Positions 56,632 to 64,000 of a DNA stretch of 64,000 bases are shown piece by piece. The DNA lies in NCBI RefSeq assembly GCF_000153025.1, contig NZ_CH672433.1, positions 169,456-233,455 of the forward strand, in the 5' to 3' direction. The stretch comes from Marinomonas sp. MED121 (lineage in GTDB: Bacteria; Pseudomonadota; Gammaproteobacteria; Pseudomonadales; Marinomonadaceae). How positions within the stretch are numbered: the stretch's first letter is position 1; the number at the start of each line of letters is the position of its first letter. A model generated the notes under the pieces. That model saw only the letters and a list, made by a program, of their open reading frames with translations. It had not been told where the DNA came from and did not search any database. Position numbers and translations under genes: made by a program.

Positions 56632-57966
56632 CTATTTTGAACTAACCTCTAAGGCAACAATGTAGCGCCTTGCCAAAGTAAAGGCGATACAACCAAATAT
56701 AATAGAGCCTAAGGCTTGACCAATAAATATTCCTCTAGCGTCAAAAAACCAACCAAAAAATATAATCAAGGGCCAGGTACCTAAAGTGGCCCTAGCAAAG
56801 TTAAGCCATGCTGAAGTTTTAGGGCTACCTAAATTATTAAAGGTCGCAATCCCAATAAAAAGTAAACTTTGAAAAAAGAAACTAAAAGAAATATAAGTGG
56901 CAAAAAATGAGATTAAGCTAGCTGTTTCTGGACCTGCACTGAAAACATCCACCAACCAAAACTGTAAGGCATATAAAAGCCAACACAAAAGCAAACAATA
57001 GCTCAGGCTATAAATCACCGCACTGGTTAAAGTTTGCTGCATGCGGGCAAAATTATTCGCGCCATAGTTTTGCCCTAAGATTGGCCCCACAGCGCCAGAT
57101 AAGGCAAACAAACCACCAAAGACGACTGGTATAATACGACCTATTATGGAATAAGCAGCCACAGCGTCATCACCAAAAGTCGCCATATGCTCAGTAACAA
57201 TTGCATTCGCTAAGGGTGAAGACATATTCGTTAGCATGGCAGGAAAGGTAATCCAGACAATCTTTTTTAAATCTTGCCAAAAATAAAGCCAATCAAATCG
57301 CGACAAAGTTTGATGCACATGAACTAAGCCATAATAAGCAATCGCCACCATGGAGCAACGTGCAATTAATGACGCAATCGCAGCACCGTCTAACCCCATA
57401 CCTAATGCAAAAATAAATATTGGATCTAGCACAGCATTAACAAGGCCACTGATTAATGTGGCATACATAGCGCGCTTTGCATCACCTAGCGCTCTCATAA
57501 TGCCAGAACCAATCATTCCTACCATGATAGCTGGCATGCCTAATATAGAAATTTCTAAATAGCTTGTCGCCAGATCCAAAGTTATTCCGTTCGCCCCTAA
57601 GAAATAGAGCAAATGCGGAATACGAGGCATGAGAAAATAAACAATCAGCAAAGACAGCAGCACACCAAACACCAGCACATTCGTCGCTCGACGTTGCGCT
57701 TGCTCCCTATCACCACGACCAACAGCTCGAGATACCATCGCGGTTGCAGAAACAGATACAGCAATGCCAATTGAAATGGTGAAAAACATGATGGAACTAG
57801 CAAAGCCCACTGCAGCAACGACTTCTTTTTGATCCAACATGGACAAGAACAGGATATCAATCAAGTCCACCATAAACATGGAGATGAGACCTAAAGCTCC
57901 CGTTGCAGACATAACAACGACATGGCGTAAGGTTGATCCAGAAGTAAAACTTGCCTCAAGCGGCAT
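56632..57966 (-). CDS. MATE family efflux transporter
   Basis: 444 residues, about twelve membrane helices in two MatE repeats (first from about 12-170, second from about 240-400). GIAVSVSATAMVSRAVGRGD and GAVGPILGQNYGANN are family-typical. MATE proteins export cationic drugs or metabolites against Na+ or H+. Substrate unknown. It stands alone, with its promoter probably in the 196-bp spacer after lon, downstream of the lon terminator. Confidence 0.92.
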   Translation of the reverse strand: MPLEASFTSGSTLRHVVVMSATGALGLISMFMVDLIDILFLSMLDQKEVVAAVGFASSIMFFTISIGIAVSVSATAMVSRAVGRGDREQAQRRATNVLVFGVLLSLLIVYFLMPRIPHLLYFLGANGITLDLATSYLEISILGMPAIMVGMIGSGIMRALGDAKRAMYATLISGLVNAVLDPIFIFALGMGLDGAAIASLIARCSMVAIAYYGLVHVHQTLSRFDWLYFWQDLKKIVWITFPAMLTNMSSPLANAIVTEHMATFGDDAVAAYSIIGRIIPVVFGGLFALSGAVGPILGQNYGANNFARMQQTLTSAVIYSLSYCLLLCWLLYALQFWLVDVFSAGPETASLISFFATYISFSFFFQSLLFIGIATFNNLGSPKTSAWLNFARATLGTWPLIIFFGWFFDARGIFIGQALGSIIFGCIAFTLARRYIVALEVSSK

Positions 57967-58052
57967 TCAGTGTGCTCCGTTGGTATAAAGGTTTGCAGTT
58001 AGAAAATGCAGTATTGCTTGAAATACAAGCTATGGAGCGCATTTTAATAAGG

Positions 58053-58084
58053 ATAAAAGGCACTCACAAAAGTCAGTGCCTTTC
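58053..58084 (-). terminator. Intrinsic terminator after lon
   Basis: AAAGGCACT / AGTGCCTTT forms a 9-bp stem (58056-58064 with 58075-58083) and is followed on the minus strand by a short T run. It separates lon from the MATE gene. Confidence 0.82.
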
Positions 58085-58162
58085 TAGAAGCGAGATTTTC
58101 TCATGAATTGGCAACAAGAAGAAGCCAAGGAGGAGATTTAAGCGCGGTATTAACGAAGCAAA

Positions 58163-60619
58163 TTAGTGAACAGCACTCTTCGCCTTCACAAAAACGACTT
58201 TTTCCACATCCGAAAAGCGCTGAGCAAAATGCACTGTCATACCCTCTTTAATTGACTCAGGAAGTTCATCAAAATCGCGCCTATTTGGCTCAGGTAAAAT
58301 CACCTCAAATATTTTACTTCGCTTAGCCGCAATAATTTTTTCTTTTACACCACCAATGGCCAGCACTTGACCCGTCAGTGTTAGCTCGCCCGTCATAGCT
58401 AAGCCTTTTTTAATCGGTTCATTTCTTGCCAAAGACATAAGGGCCGTTGCCATAGTTACACCCGCACTCGGTCCATCTTTAGGTGTAGCACCCTCTGGCA
58501 CATGCAAATGAATCATACTTTTATCAAAATATTCTGGCTGTAAATTAAAAGTTTTAGTATGTGAAGCGACATAAGAATAAGCAATTTCAGCCGACTCTTT
58601 CATAACATCACCTAACTTTCCTGTTAACTTTAAACCACGATTTAATTCATGTACTCGATTTGCCTCTACCGGTAAGGTCGCCCCCCCCATAGAAGTCCAA
58701 GCGAGGCCAGTCACGACACCGACACCACGAATTGAAGAATCTGCTTTAAAATAAGGTGCTCCCAATAAGGCTTCAATGTCTTTGATACCCACATTAATAC
58801 TGTCAACTTTTTCAGTCATCAATTGGACAACACACTTTCTCAATACTTTTTGTAAGAGCTTATCTAGGCCACGGACACCGGCTTCTCGGGCATAATTTTC
58901 GATCAATAGCTTTAATGCTGCATCGGTTATATTTAATTGCTTTTTAAGTAATTTATTTTTCTTAAGTAGCTTTGGCCATAGGTGTTGCTTGGCAATAGCA
59001 AGCTTTTCTTCTGCTATATAGCCAGATAAGCGAATCACATCCATCCGATCTAACAAAGCACTTGGAATAGTATCAAGTTGATTGGCCGTACAAACAAATA
59101 ACGCCTTAGACAAATCAATTCGCATATCTAAATAATGATCTAAAAATTCAGCATTTTGCTCTGGATCCAACGCCTCCAACAGGGCTGAGGCTGGATCGCC
59201 TTGATGTGACGCCCCTATTTTATCAATTTCATCTAGCATGATGACGGGGTTTTCCACTTTGACATCTTTCAATGCCTGCACAAACTTACCAGGCAAGGCT
59301 CCAATATAAGTACGTCTATGACCCTTAATTTCTGCTTCGTCACGCATTCCACCTAAACTAAAGCGATAAAACTCACGATCTAAAGAAGCAGCAATAGATT
59401 TGCCAATCGAGGTTTTACCGACGCCAGGCGGCCCAACTAACAACATAATAGAGCCCCCCATCTCACCACGATGAGCACCCAAAGCTAAAAACTCAATAAT
59501 ACGATCTTTTACATCATCCAAACTGGTATGGTGATCTTCTAGCACTTGGCGGGCTTTCACAATATCCATATTATCTTGAGAGCAAATTCCCCAAGGTAAG
59601 GCTGTAGCCCAATCAAGATAGTTACGGGTAACACCATATTCAGGGGAACCCGACTCTAGAACGCTAAGCTTTTCAAACTCTTCATCTATTTTTGCCCATT
59701 GTTTCTCCGATAAGGTTTTACCTTCTAACCTTTGTCTAAACTTATCAATATCAGAGGTTTTATCATCTTTGGATAGACCCAGTTCCTTTTGTATCACCTT
59801 AAGTTGTTCTTTTAAAAAGAATTCCCTTTGATGTTTACTGATTTTGTCATTTACTTCTGCGCTAATTTCATTTTGTAAGCGCGCAATCTCAAGTTCACGC
59901 TTTAGCAGCAAAAGAGAAAGGTGCATTCGAGCATGTACGGGTCTAGTTTCTAATACTTGATACAGCTCATCCGCTTCTGCAGAGGTAATTGAAGCAGCAA
60001 AATCAGCCAAAAGACCTGGTTGATTAAATGAAAAACGAGCAAGGTATTGTCTTAAATCTTCACTAAAAAGCGGGTTAACTCTGATCAACTCTTTAATAGA
60101 GTCAAGAATGGAGATCGAATAGGCTTTTGACTCATCGTCATTCACCTTACTATCTGTTAGATATTTTACTCTAGCGCGGTAAGGCGCTTCTTTATCCAAC
60201 CATTCAACAATCTCGAAACGCTTTAAACCTTGCGCTAAGAAGGTCATTTTACCTGACTCTGGGGTGGGTTTATGCACTTTCACCACACAGCCAATTTCTT
60301 TAAAATCTTGTGTAAGCGGCGCCCCATCAGTAACGCTTTCGGTATAAACCAATCCAACAGTCGATTGTGAGTCTAGAGAGATTCTTTCAAGTGTCTCTTC
60401 CCATGGATCAAGATCAACAGCCACAGGCTGAACCTGTGCTGGGAAAAATGGGCGACTAGACAGAGGCAAAATATAAATGGTTTCTGGCAGCACATCTTCA
60501 GGTAATGCCAAGGTTTTTGGATCACTTAAAGTGACTTCGTCATTATCTAGTTCATCTAGGCTAACATCTTGCTTTTCTATAATATCAATATCGTCTTGAA
60601 TCTTATCTTCGTTGCTCAT
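58163..60619 (-). CDS. ATP-dependent protease Lon, second type (AsrA-like)
   Basis: 818 residues: an N-terminal LON substrate domain, an AAA+ module (Walker A GPPGVGKT, B VIMLDEIDKI) and a C-terminal serine protease with the catalytic Ser in PKDGPSAG (about residue 715) and Lys in GGVKEKIIAAKR. An extra acidic stretch of about 40 residues precedes the LON domain. In this it resembles the second Lon of Pseudomonas (AsrA) more than the housekeeping Lon beside clpX and hupB, and those neighbours are absent here. A 12-bp palindrome CTCAATATTGAG (60635-60646) lies in its leader. Confidence 0.92.
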   Translation of the reverse strand: MSNEDKIQDDIDIIEKQDVSLDELDNDEVTLSDPKTLALPEDVLPETIYILPLSSRPFFPAQVQPVAVDLDPWEETLERISLDSQSTVGLVYTESVTDGAPLTQDFKEIGCVVKVHKPTPESGKMTFLAQGLKRFEIVEWLDKEAPYRARVKYLTDSKVNDDESKAYSISILDSIKELIRVNPLFSEDLRQYLARFSFNQPGLLADFAASITSAEADELYQVLETRPVHARMHLSLLLLKRELEIARLQNEISAEVNDKISKHQREFFLKEQLKVIQKELGLSKDDKTSDIDKFRQRLEGKTLSEKQWAKIDEEFEKLSVLESGSPEYGVTRNYLDWATALPWGICSQDNMDIVKARQVLEDHHTSLDDVKDRIIEFLALGAHRGEMGGSIMLLVGPPGVGKTSIGKSIAASLDREFYRFSLGGMRDEAEIKGHRRTYIGALPGKFVQALKDVKVENPVIMLDEIDKIGASHQGDPASALLEALDPEQNAEFLDHYLDMRIDLSKALFVCTANQLDTIPSALLDRMDVIRLSGYIAEEKLAIAKQHLWPKLLKKNKLLKKQLNITDAALKLLIENYAREAGVRGLDKLLQKVLRKCVVQLMTEKVDSINVGIKDIEALLGAPYFKADSSIRGVGVVTGLAWTSMGGATLPVEANRVHELNRGLKLTGKLGDVMKESAEIAYSYVASHTKTFNLQPEYFDKSMIHLHVPEGATPKDGPSAGVTMATALMSLARNEPIKKGLAMTGELTLTGQVLAIGGVKEKIIAAKRSKIFEVILPEPNRRDFDELPESIKEGMTVHFAQRFSDVEKVVFVKAKSAVH

Positions 60620-60940
60620 TCTCTTCTCAATCTACTCAATATTGAGACTCTGTAGAAACATGCTAATCATGATTTAATACTAGCGAGTCATCTACTTTTC
60701 TCATGATGTTTAAGTTAGTTATCTCTTTATGTAATGCCAAATAAAACAAATACAAGACATACTGGAGAATCAAACCAGATAAGAGATATGATAAGCCAAG
60801 ACACGAATCAAGAGATTGATCTATCTATTAGGTCAGGATTAATTCATAATCTTGCCGCAAAGCGTTTAGCGCTTTTCCTCTTTACAGCCATACAATTTAG
60901 CGCTTGGTTTTATAAGCCTAAATAGCATAAGGACCCCGTT
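60620..60940. other. Intergenic region between lon and upp
   Basis: 321 bp between divergent genes. It contains the palindrome CTCAATATTGAG (60635-60646) near the lon start and a small hairpin AAAGCG / CGCTTT followed by TTCCTCTTT at 60859-60881 upstream of upp. A 63-codon frame at 60734-60925 has no ribosome site and is probably not a gene. No strong promoter was recognised. Confidence 0.5.
60859..60905 (+). promoter_or_regulatory. Possible attenuator in the upp leader
   Basis: AAAGCG (60859-60864) can pair with CGCTTT (60870-60875), followed by a pyrimidine-rich run, a terminator-like shape. The decamer TTTAGCGCTT is repeated at 60865-60874 and 60896-60905, so the same AAGCG could instead pair with the second CGCTT. 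Mutually exclusive pairing suggests attenuation, but the stems are short. Confidence 0.3.
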
Positions 60941-61597
60941 ATGAGCAGCCACAAAATTCTAGAAAACTATTCAGATATTCACCTTATTAATCACCCTTTT
61001 GTACAGCATAAGCTGACCAGCCTTCGGGACAAAACCACTGGAACACGTGAATTTAGAATGTTAGTGGAAGAGCTCGGCACACTTATTGGTTATGAAGCAA
61101 CACGCGACCTTGAAACAGAAGAAGTTGAAGTAGAAACACCACTTGAAAAAGCAATGAGCCCTGTTTTGAAAGGCAAAAAGCTTTGTATCGTCACTATCAT
61201 GCGTGCGGGCAACGGATTAGCCGAAGGAGTGCTGAAACTCTCACCATCTGCTCGTGTTGGTCATATTGGTATGTATCGTGACCCTGAGACGAAACAGCCT
61301 GTCGATTATTATTTAAAAATGCCGCACTCTATAGACCAAAGAACCATCATAGTGGTTGACCCAATGTTAGCGACGGGCAATTCAGCTGCAGCCGCGATTC
61401 AAAAAATGAAAGACTTAGGGGCAAAAAACATTCGATTCATTTGTCTATTTGCTGCGCCAGAAGGGATTCAAGCCTTTAAAGAAGAGCACCCAGATGTGCC
61501 TATGTATATTGGTGTTATCGACAGGTGCTTAGATGACCACGCCTATATTAGACCGGGTGTTGGTGATGCTGGTGACCGTATCTACGGCACTCGATAG
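60941..61597 (+). CDS. upp: Uracil phosphoribosyltransferase
   Basis: 218 residues, a type I phosphoribosyltransferase with the PRPP-binding loop [16 protein letters not shown] and the uracil-contact C-terminus [16 protein letters not shown]. It salvages uracil to UMP. AAGGA lies in front of the ATG. A strong terminator follows. No uracil permease gene is adjacent; the next gene is a LysE exporter on the other strand. Confidence 0.97.
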   Translation: MSSHKILENYSDIHLINHPFVQHKLTSLRDKTTGTREFRMLVEELGTLIGYEATRDLETEEVEVETPLEKAMSPVLKGKKLCIVTIMRAGNGLAEGVLKLSPSARVGHIGMYRDPETKQPVDYYLKMPHSIDQRTIIVVDPMLATGNSAAAAIQKMKDLGAKNIRFICLFAAPEGIQAFKEEHPDVPMYIGVIDRCLDDHAYIRPGVGDAGDRIYGTR

Positions 61598-61613
61598 AAC
61601 TCACATGAAAAAT

Positions 61614-61652
61614 AAAAGGCGGTTAAATCAAAAGATTTAGCCGCCTTTTTTA
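61614..61652. terminator. Bidirectional terminator between upp and the LysE-family gene
   Basis: A 16-bp stem (one G-T pair) AAAAGGCGGTTAAATC / GATTTAGCCGCCTTTT with an AAAA loop and a T6 tail on the plus strand. It serves the convergent upp and LysE-family genes. Confidence 0.95.
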
Positions 61653-61664
61653 ATACAACTAACC

Positions 61665-62294
61665 CTAACCCCTTAAACCAACATAAAGACCCGCTGAGGC
61701 CATAATAGATCCCGCAGTACGGTTAACTATTTTTAAAGATTTTGGTGAGTTTAAGTGTTTTCTTGCTTGAGCTGCCATCAAAGCAATCATGGTTAAACCC
61801 AACATTAGTGCAACAAATGTCAGTACACTTGCAATCGCTATATCTTGAGCGCCTAACTGGGTAACATCCATAAAAGTAGGTAAAAATGCGATATAAAATA
61901 AAATGACTTTTGGGTTGGAGGCAGAAATCATAAAGCCCTGTACAAAAGAAGATAGATGCGTCTTTTTTTCAACTTTTAAGTTAGGGTCAGCTAACTCTTG
62001 TGCTAGAGCTGGCACACTCGTCCACATTTTCCAACCTAGATAAATGAGATAAGCCCCCCCTAACACTCTAATCACCAAGAATACTTCTTCCCATGCATAG
62101 GCAAGGCTAGCAAGCCCAAAGCATGCCATGATGAGATAACAAATATCACTGATGCTCATCCCCACTGACAGCCACCAGCAAGATTTAGCGCCTTGAGTCA
62201 TACTTTTCGCCAAAATAGCAAAAATACCAGGGCCTGGCGTAATACCAAAAATAAATATCGCAATAAAAAATGTAATGCCACTCTCTAGCGTCAT
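61665..62294 (-). CDS. LysE/RhtB family amino-acid exporter
   Basis: 209 residues with six membrane helices. GITPGPGIFAILAKSMTQGAKS near the N-terminus is the LysE/RhtB hallmark, and GAYLIYLGWKMW and SNPKVILFYIAFLPTF follow. It exports an amino acid or derivative such as homoserine lactone or threonine; which one is unknown. It lies 26 bp after the TetR-family gene on the same strand and is probably under its control. Confidence 0.92.
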   Translation of the reverse strand: MTLESGITFFIAIFIFGITPGPGIFAILAKSMTQGAKSCWWLSVGMSISDICYLIMACFGLASLAYAWEEVFLVIRVLGGAYLIYLGWKMWTSVPALAQELADPNLKVEKKTHLSSFVQGFMISASNPKVILFYIAFLPTFMDVTQLGAQDIAIASVLTFVALMLGLTMIALMAAQARKHLNSPKSLKIVNRTAGSIMASAGLYVGLRG

Positions 62295-62320
62295 ATCAAG
62301 ACCTCACTCCAATCTAAAAA

Positions 62321-62959
62321 TTAATCAGCAATACCACAGCTACTGAGAATCATATTGGTTACAAATACTTTAGCCTGCTCATAATCTTCTTCTTCGAGCT
62401 CTGACTTATTCAATACAATTTTAATTTGCGCATCAAAATCTGCATAAGTTTGAGTTAAAGCCCACAAACTAATAAATAGGTGTTCTGCGGAAACTGATTT
62501 CATTTTCCCCTGCTTAATCCAGGTTTCTATCGTTTGCTTCTCTCTGGCAAGCTCAGCAACAAAATGCGCATTTAAATAGTCTAAAACAAAAGGCTCCTCC
62601 CCTATCAAGGCCATTGCAAAAACTTTAGATGCATTCGTATTAATACGAGACTGATCTATTTTTTCACTGATATAGCGTGTTAGGCAGGCTTTAGGACCAT
62701 CTTCTAAGACAAAACAACTTACCGATTCAAGCCAAAGCTGCAAGATATTTCCCAGCACAGCCTCTAATAGATCCTTTTTAGAACGGTAATAATAATGAAT
62801 GTTTGCCTTAGGTAATCCGGCTTCATTGGCAATCATTTGCGTCGTTGTTTTCGCTAGACCTTGCCTTGCAAATACTCGTTCTGCAGTTGATAAAATAAGC
62901 TCTTGATTTTGCGCACGGATATGAGCTTTAAGTTGATCTTTTGCGCGTTTTTCTTCCAC
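62321..62959 (-). CDS. TetR/AcrR family transcriptional regulator (RutR-like C-terminus)
   Basis: 212 residues from a GTG at 62959 (AGAGGG 9 nt upstream); a TTG at 62992 would add 11 residues without a ribosome site. The N-terminal helix-turn-helix reads TAERVFARQGLAKTTTQMIANEAGLPKANIHYYYRSK. The C-terminal domain resembles that of RutR-like proteins (pyrimidine or amino-acid ligands). It probably controls the LysE gene next to it. Ligand unknown. Confidence 0.87.
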   Translation of the reverse strand: MEEKRAKDQLKAHIRAQNQELILSTAERVFARQGLAKTTTQMIANEAGLPKANIHYYYRSKKDLLEAVLGNILQLWLESVSCFVLEDGPKACLTRYISEKIDQSRINTNASKVFAMALIGEEPFVLDYLNAHFVAELAREKQTIETWIKQGKMKSVSAEHLFISLWALTQTYADFDAQIKIVLNKSELEEEDYEQAKVFVTNMILSSCGIAD

Positions 62960-63091
62960 GAAGCGATGCCCTCTGTCAGATGATACAAGCAATAAACTAA
63001 AATTGAATCTTGTTAAAAAAAGATCTTACCATAGGCGGATTATGTAAGGAGAAAAATACTAATAGGAATGGCAGAATTCGTTTTGGAGCAT

Positions 63092-63124
63092 AAAAAAAGG
63101 GGAAGCTTGGCTGCTCCCCCTTTT
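63092..63124 (-). terminator. Strong intrinsic terminator of the orphan unit
   Basis: AAAAGGGG (63095-63102) pairs with CCCCTTTT (63117-63124), extended by AGC/GCT within after one mismatch. The minus strand ends in a run of seven T. No known gene of that strand lies directly upstream of it; the nearest is 345 bp away. Confidence 0.88.
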
Positions 63125-63342
63125 ACCCCTACAACAGAATCAAACAATAACTATAGGCATTCGTTAATGAATATTCTGTTGCACCACGTTGGCTCTTTTG
63201 TCTCACATGCTTTAAAACATTAAGCATCATGAAATATTCTGTTTGAATAATGTTTATTAATACTGACACCACTTACAAGTGACCACTAGCGAGATCAACA
63301 CTAAGTTTCAATAAACTGACTAGCGAAACATTATTTTCAATC
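63093..63342 (-). ncRNA. Candidate small RNA or small-protein transcript
   Basis: Predicted from a near-consensus promoter at 63349-63377 and a strong terminator at 63092-63124, giving a transcript of about 250 nt. It does not match a small RNA that I know. A 33-codon frame on the minus strand (63129-63230, starting MMLNVLKHVRQKSQRGATEY) lies inside it but has no clear ribosome site, so the unit may act as RNA, encode a microprotein, or both. Confidence 0.45.
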
Positions 63343-63348
63343 TTTGGG

Positions 63349-63377
63349 AGTATATGCTTATATTTCACACAGATCAA
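63349..63377 (-). promoter_or_regulatory. Near-consensus sigma-70 promoter
   Basis: On the minus strand TTGATC (63377-63372), exactly 17 nt, then TATACT (63354-63349). This is one of the best promoters in the window, and it points at a 250-bp stretch with no known gene. Confidence 0.72.
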
Positions 63378-63469
63378 GAAAAATGAACCGTATGGTCAAG
63401 TTTTATTTTAGACTTTAGAGATTAACCTGATAAGAAATAAATTAGGGGAGACAAATTAAATCAATTTGA

Positions 63470-64000
63470 TTATTCCATCACAACGCAGTTACGTCCTTTC
63501 TTCTTAGCCTTATAAAGAAGTTGATCGGCTTGCTTAATCACCTCTTGGGCATCTCGCTCAGAGTTAGATAAAGCAGCACCTATACTAATAGTGACAGAGA
63601 CATCTTTATAAGCCTCTTTTTTACACTCATACACAGCTACTTTTTCAGCCTCTATGGATTCTCTAACCTGTTCTAATGCAGACAGTACCTCGTCTTTTTT
63701 ACGATTAGCAAAAACAACCGCAAACTCTTCACCACCATAACGAAAAGCCTTCCCACCACTTGCTACCTTATCCATATTGTAAGCAACACTTTTTAGCACC
63801 AAATCTCCCATATCATGCCCATAGGTATCATTAAATTTCTTAAAGTGATCAACATCCAACATGGCAATAACATAATTTTTTGAGAGCCCTAGTAGCCTTT
63901 CGTTTAAAGCCCGGCGACCAGGCAATTGGGTAAGCTCATCAACATAAGCCATTTTGTGGCTGTCAATTAATAAATAAATACTCCAAATAAGAAAAATGCC
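63470..64000 (-). CDS. Membrane-bound diguanylate cyclase, C-terminal part (N-terminus beyond window)
   Basis: The frame stays open to the window edge. Upstream of the in-frame ATG at 63952 it reads a hydrophobic stretch (GIFLIWSIYLLIDSHK), so the true start lies outside and a membrane segment precedes the cyclase. The GGDEF domain is complete: DELTQLPGRRAL at the start, LDVDHFKKFNDTYGHDMGD and the active site RYGGEEF. The RxxD inhibitory site is not seen. It makes c-di-GMP. The sensor portion cannot be described. Confidence 0.92.
   Translation of the reverse strand, partial: GIFLIWSIYLLIDSHKMAYVDELTQLPGRRALNERLLGLSKNYVIAMLDVDHFKKFNDTYGHDMGDLVLKSVAYNMDKVASGGKAFRYGGEEFAVVFANRKKDEVLSALEQVRESIEAEKVAVYECKKEAYKDVSVTISIGAALSNSERDAQEVIKQADQLLYKAKKKGRNCVVME

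Larger units (their letters stand above)
62960..63469. other. Intergenic region holding an orphan transcription unit
   Basis: 510 bp with no database-like gene. On the minus strand it holds a promoter (63349-63377), about 250 bases of transcript and a terminator (63092-63124), described separately. The motif ACAGAATATT followed by TCAT or CAT appears twice on the minus strand (near 63228-63243 and 63166-63180). Confidence 0.6.

Noticed and set aside
60734..60925. 63-codon frame between lon and upp
   Set aside because: No ribosome site, no recognisable features, and it overlaps the terminator-like repeats of the upp leader; a leader peptide is possible but unsupported.
1..64000. CRISPR arrays, tRNA or rRNA genes, insertion sequences and prophage
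   Set aside because: No regular spaced repeats, no tRNA-like cloverleaf core, no rRNA, transposase, integrase or phage structural gene was noticed on reading both strands.

Overview
The window comes from the chromosome of a motile, AT-rich Gram-negative marine-type gammaproteobacterium. Gene content and order point to the Oceanospirillales/Pseudomonadales side: a fleS-fleR-fliEFGHIJ flagellar cluster, bioB-bioF-bioH-bioC-bioD next to comF, rpsF-rpsR-(DUF2232 membrane protein)-rplI-dnaB, and heptose/Kdo LPS core genes. I cannot fix the genus from sequence alone. No rRNA, tRNA, CRISPR array, insertion sequence or prophage was seen.

Region 1 (1-20880, all minus strand) is one long, tightly packed signalling and flagellar block. 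In transcription order it holds a hybrid histidine kinase, a lone receiver, a receiver-EAL phosphodiesterase, a short FleQ-like protein with no AAA+ domain, fleS, fleR, fliE, fliF, fliG, fliH, fliI, fliJ, two unfamiliar proteins of 639 and 655 residues, a STAS/phosphatase pair matching HsbA/HsbR, and the start of fliK. The 639-residue protein looks like a catalytically dead CheA that keeps a CheW-like coupling domain. The 655-residue protein has a chemoreceptor-like layout without the usual signalling tip. This pair, inserted between fliJ and the anti-sigma control module, is the best candidate for an undescribed system. A sigma-54 promoter motif lies just upstream of fliK.

Region 2 (21075-27824) makes biotin: bioB-F-H-C-D on the minus strand, then comF and bioA on the plus strand. 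A promoter and a BirA-box-like operator for bioB lie inside the first codons of comF. Region 3 (27854-33212) has an Aer-like energy taxis receptor, then dnaB, rplI, a membrane protein, rpsR and rpsF. Region 4 (33100-39918) holds a structured 0.6-kb spacer, a MipA-like outer-membrane protein, two EamA transporters and the thiamine transporter thiBPQ behind a TPP riboswitch with a visible terminator platform.

Region 5 (39919-53402) is a HAD phosphatase followed by LPS synthesis: waaA, msbA and hldE on the minus strand, and an AGE-family epimerase, hldD, waaF and three further glycosyltransferases on the plus strand. A GT90-type glycosyltransferase and ugd follow on the minus strand. The stretch from about 48.5 to 52.2 kb is clearly more AT-rich and looks like the strain-variable outer core segment.

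Region 6 (53617-64000) is mixed housekeeping: a small unknown protein, sseA, an HDOD protein, tlyA, a MATE exporter, a second-type Lon protease, upp, a LysE exporter with a TetR regulator, and the C-terminal part of a membrane diguanylate cyclase. Before the last gene lies a probable orphan transcription unit (about 63093-63377, minus) with a near-consensus promoter and a strong terminator but no recognised product. All functional calls rest on reading motifs and gene order by eye; no search was run.
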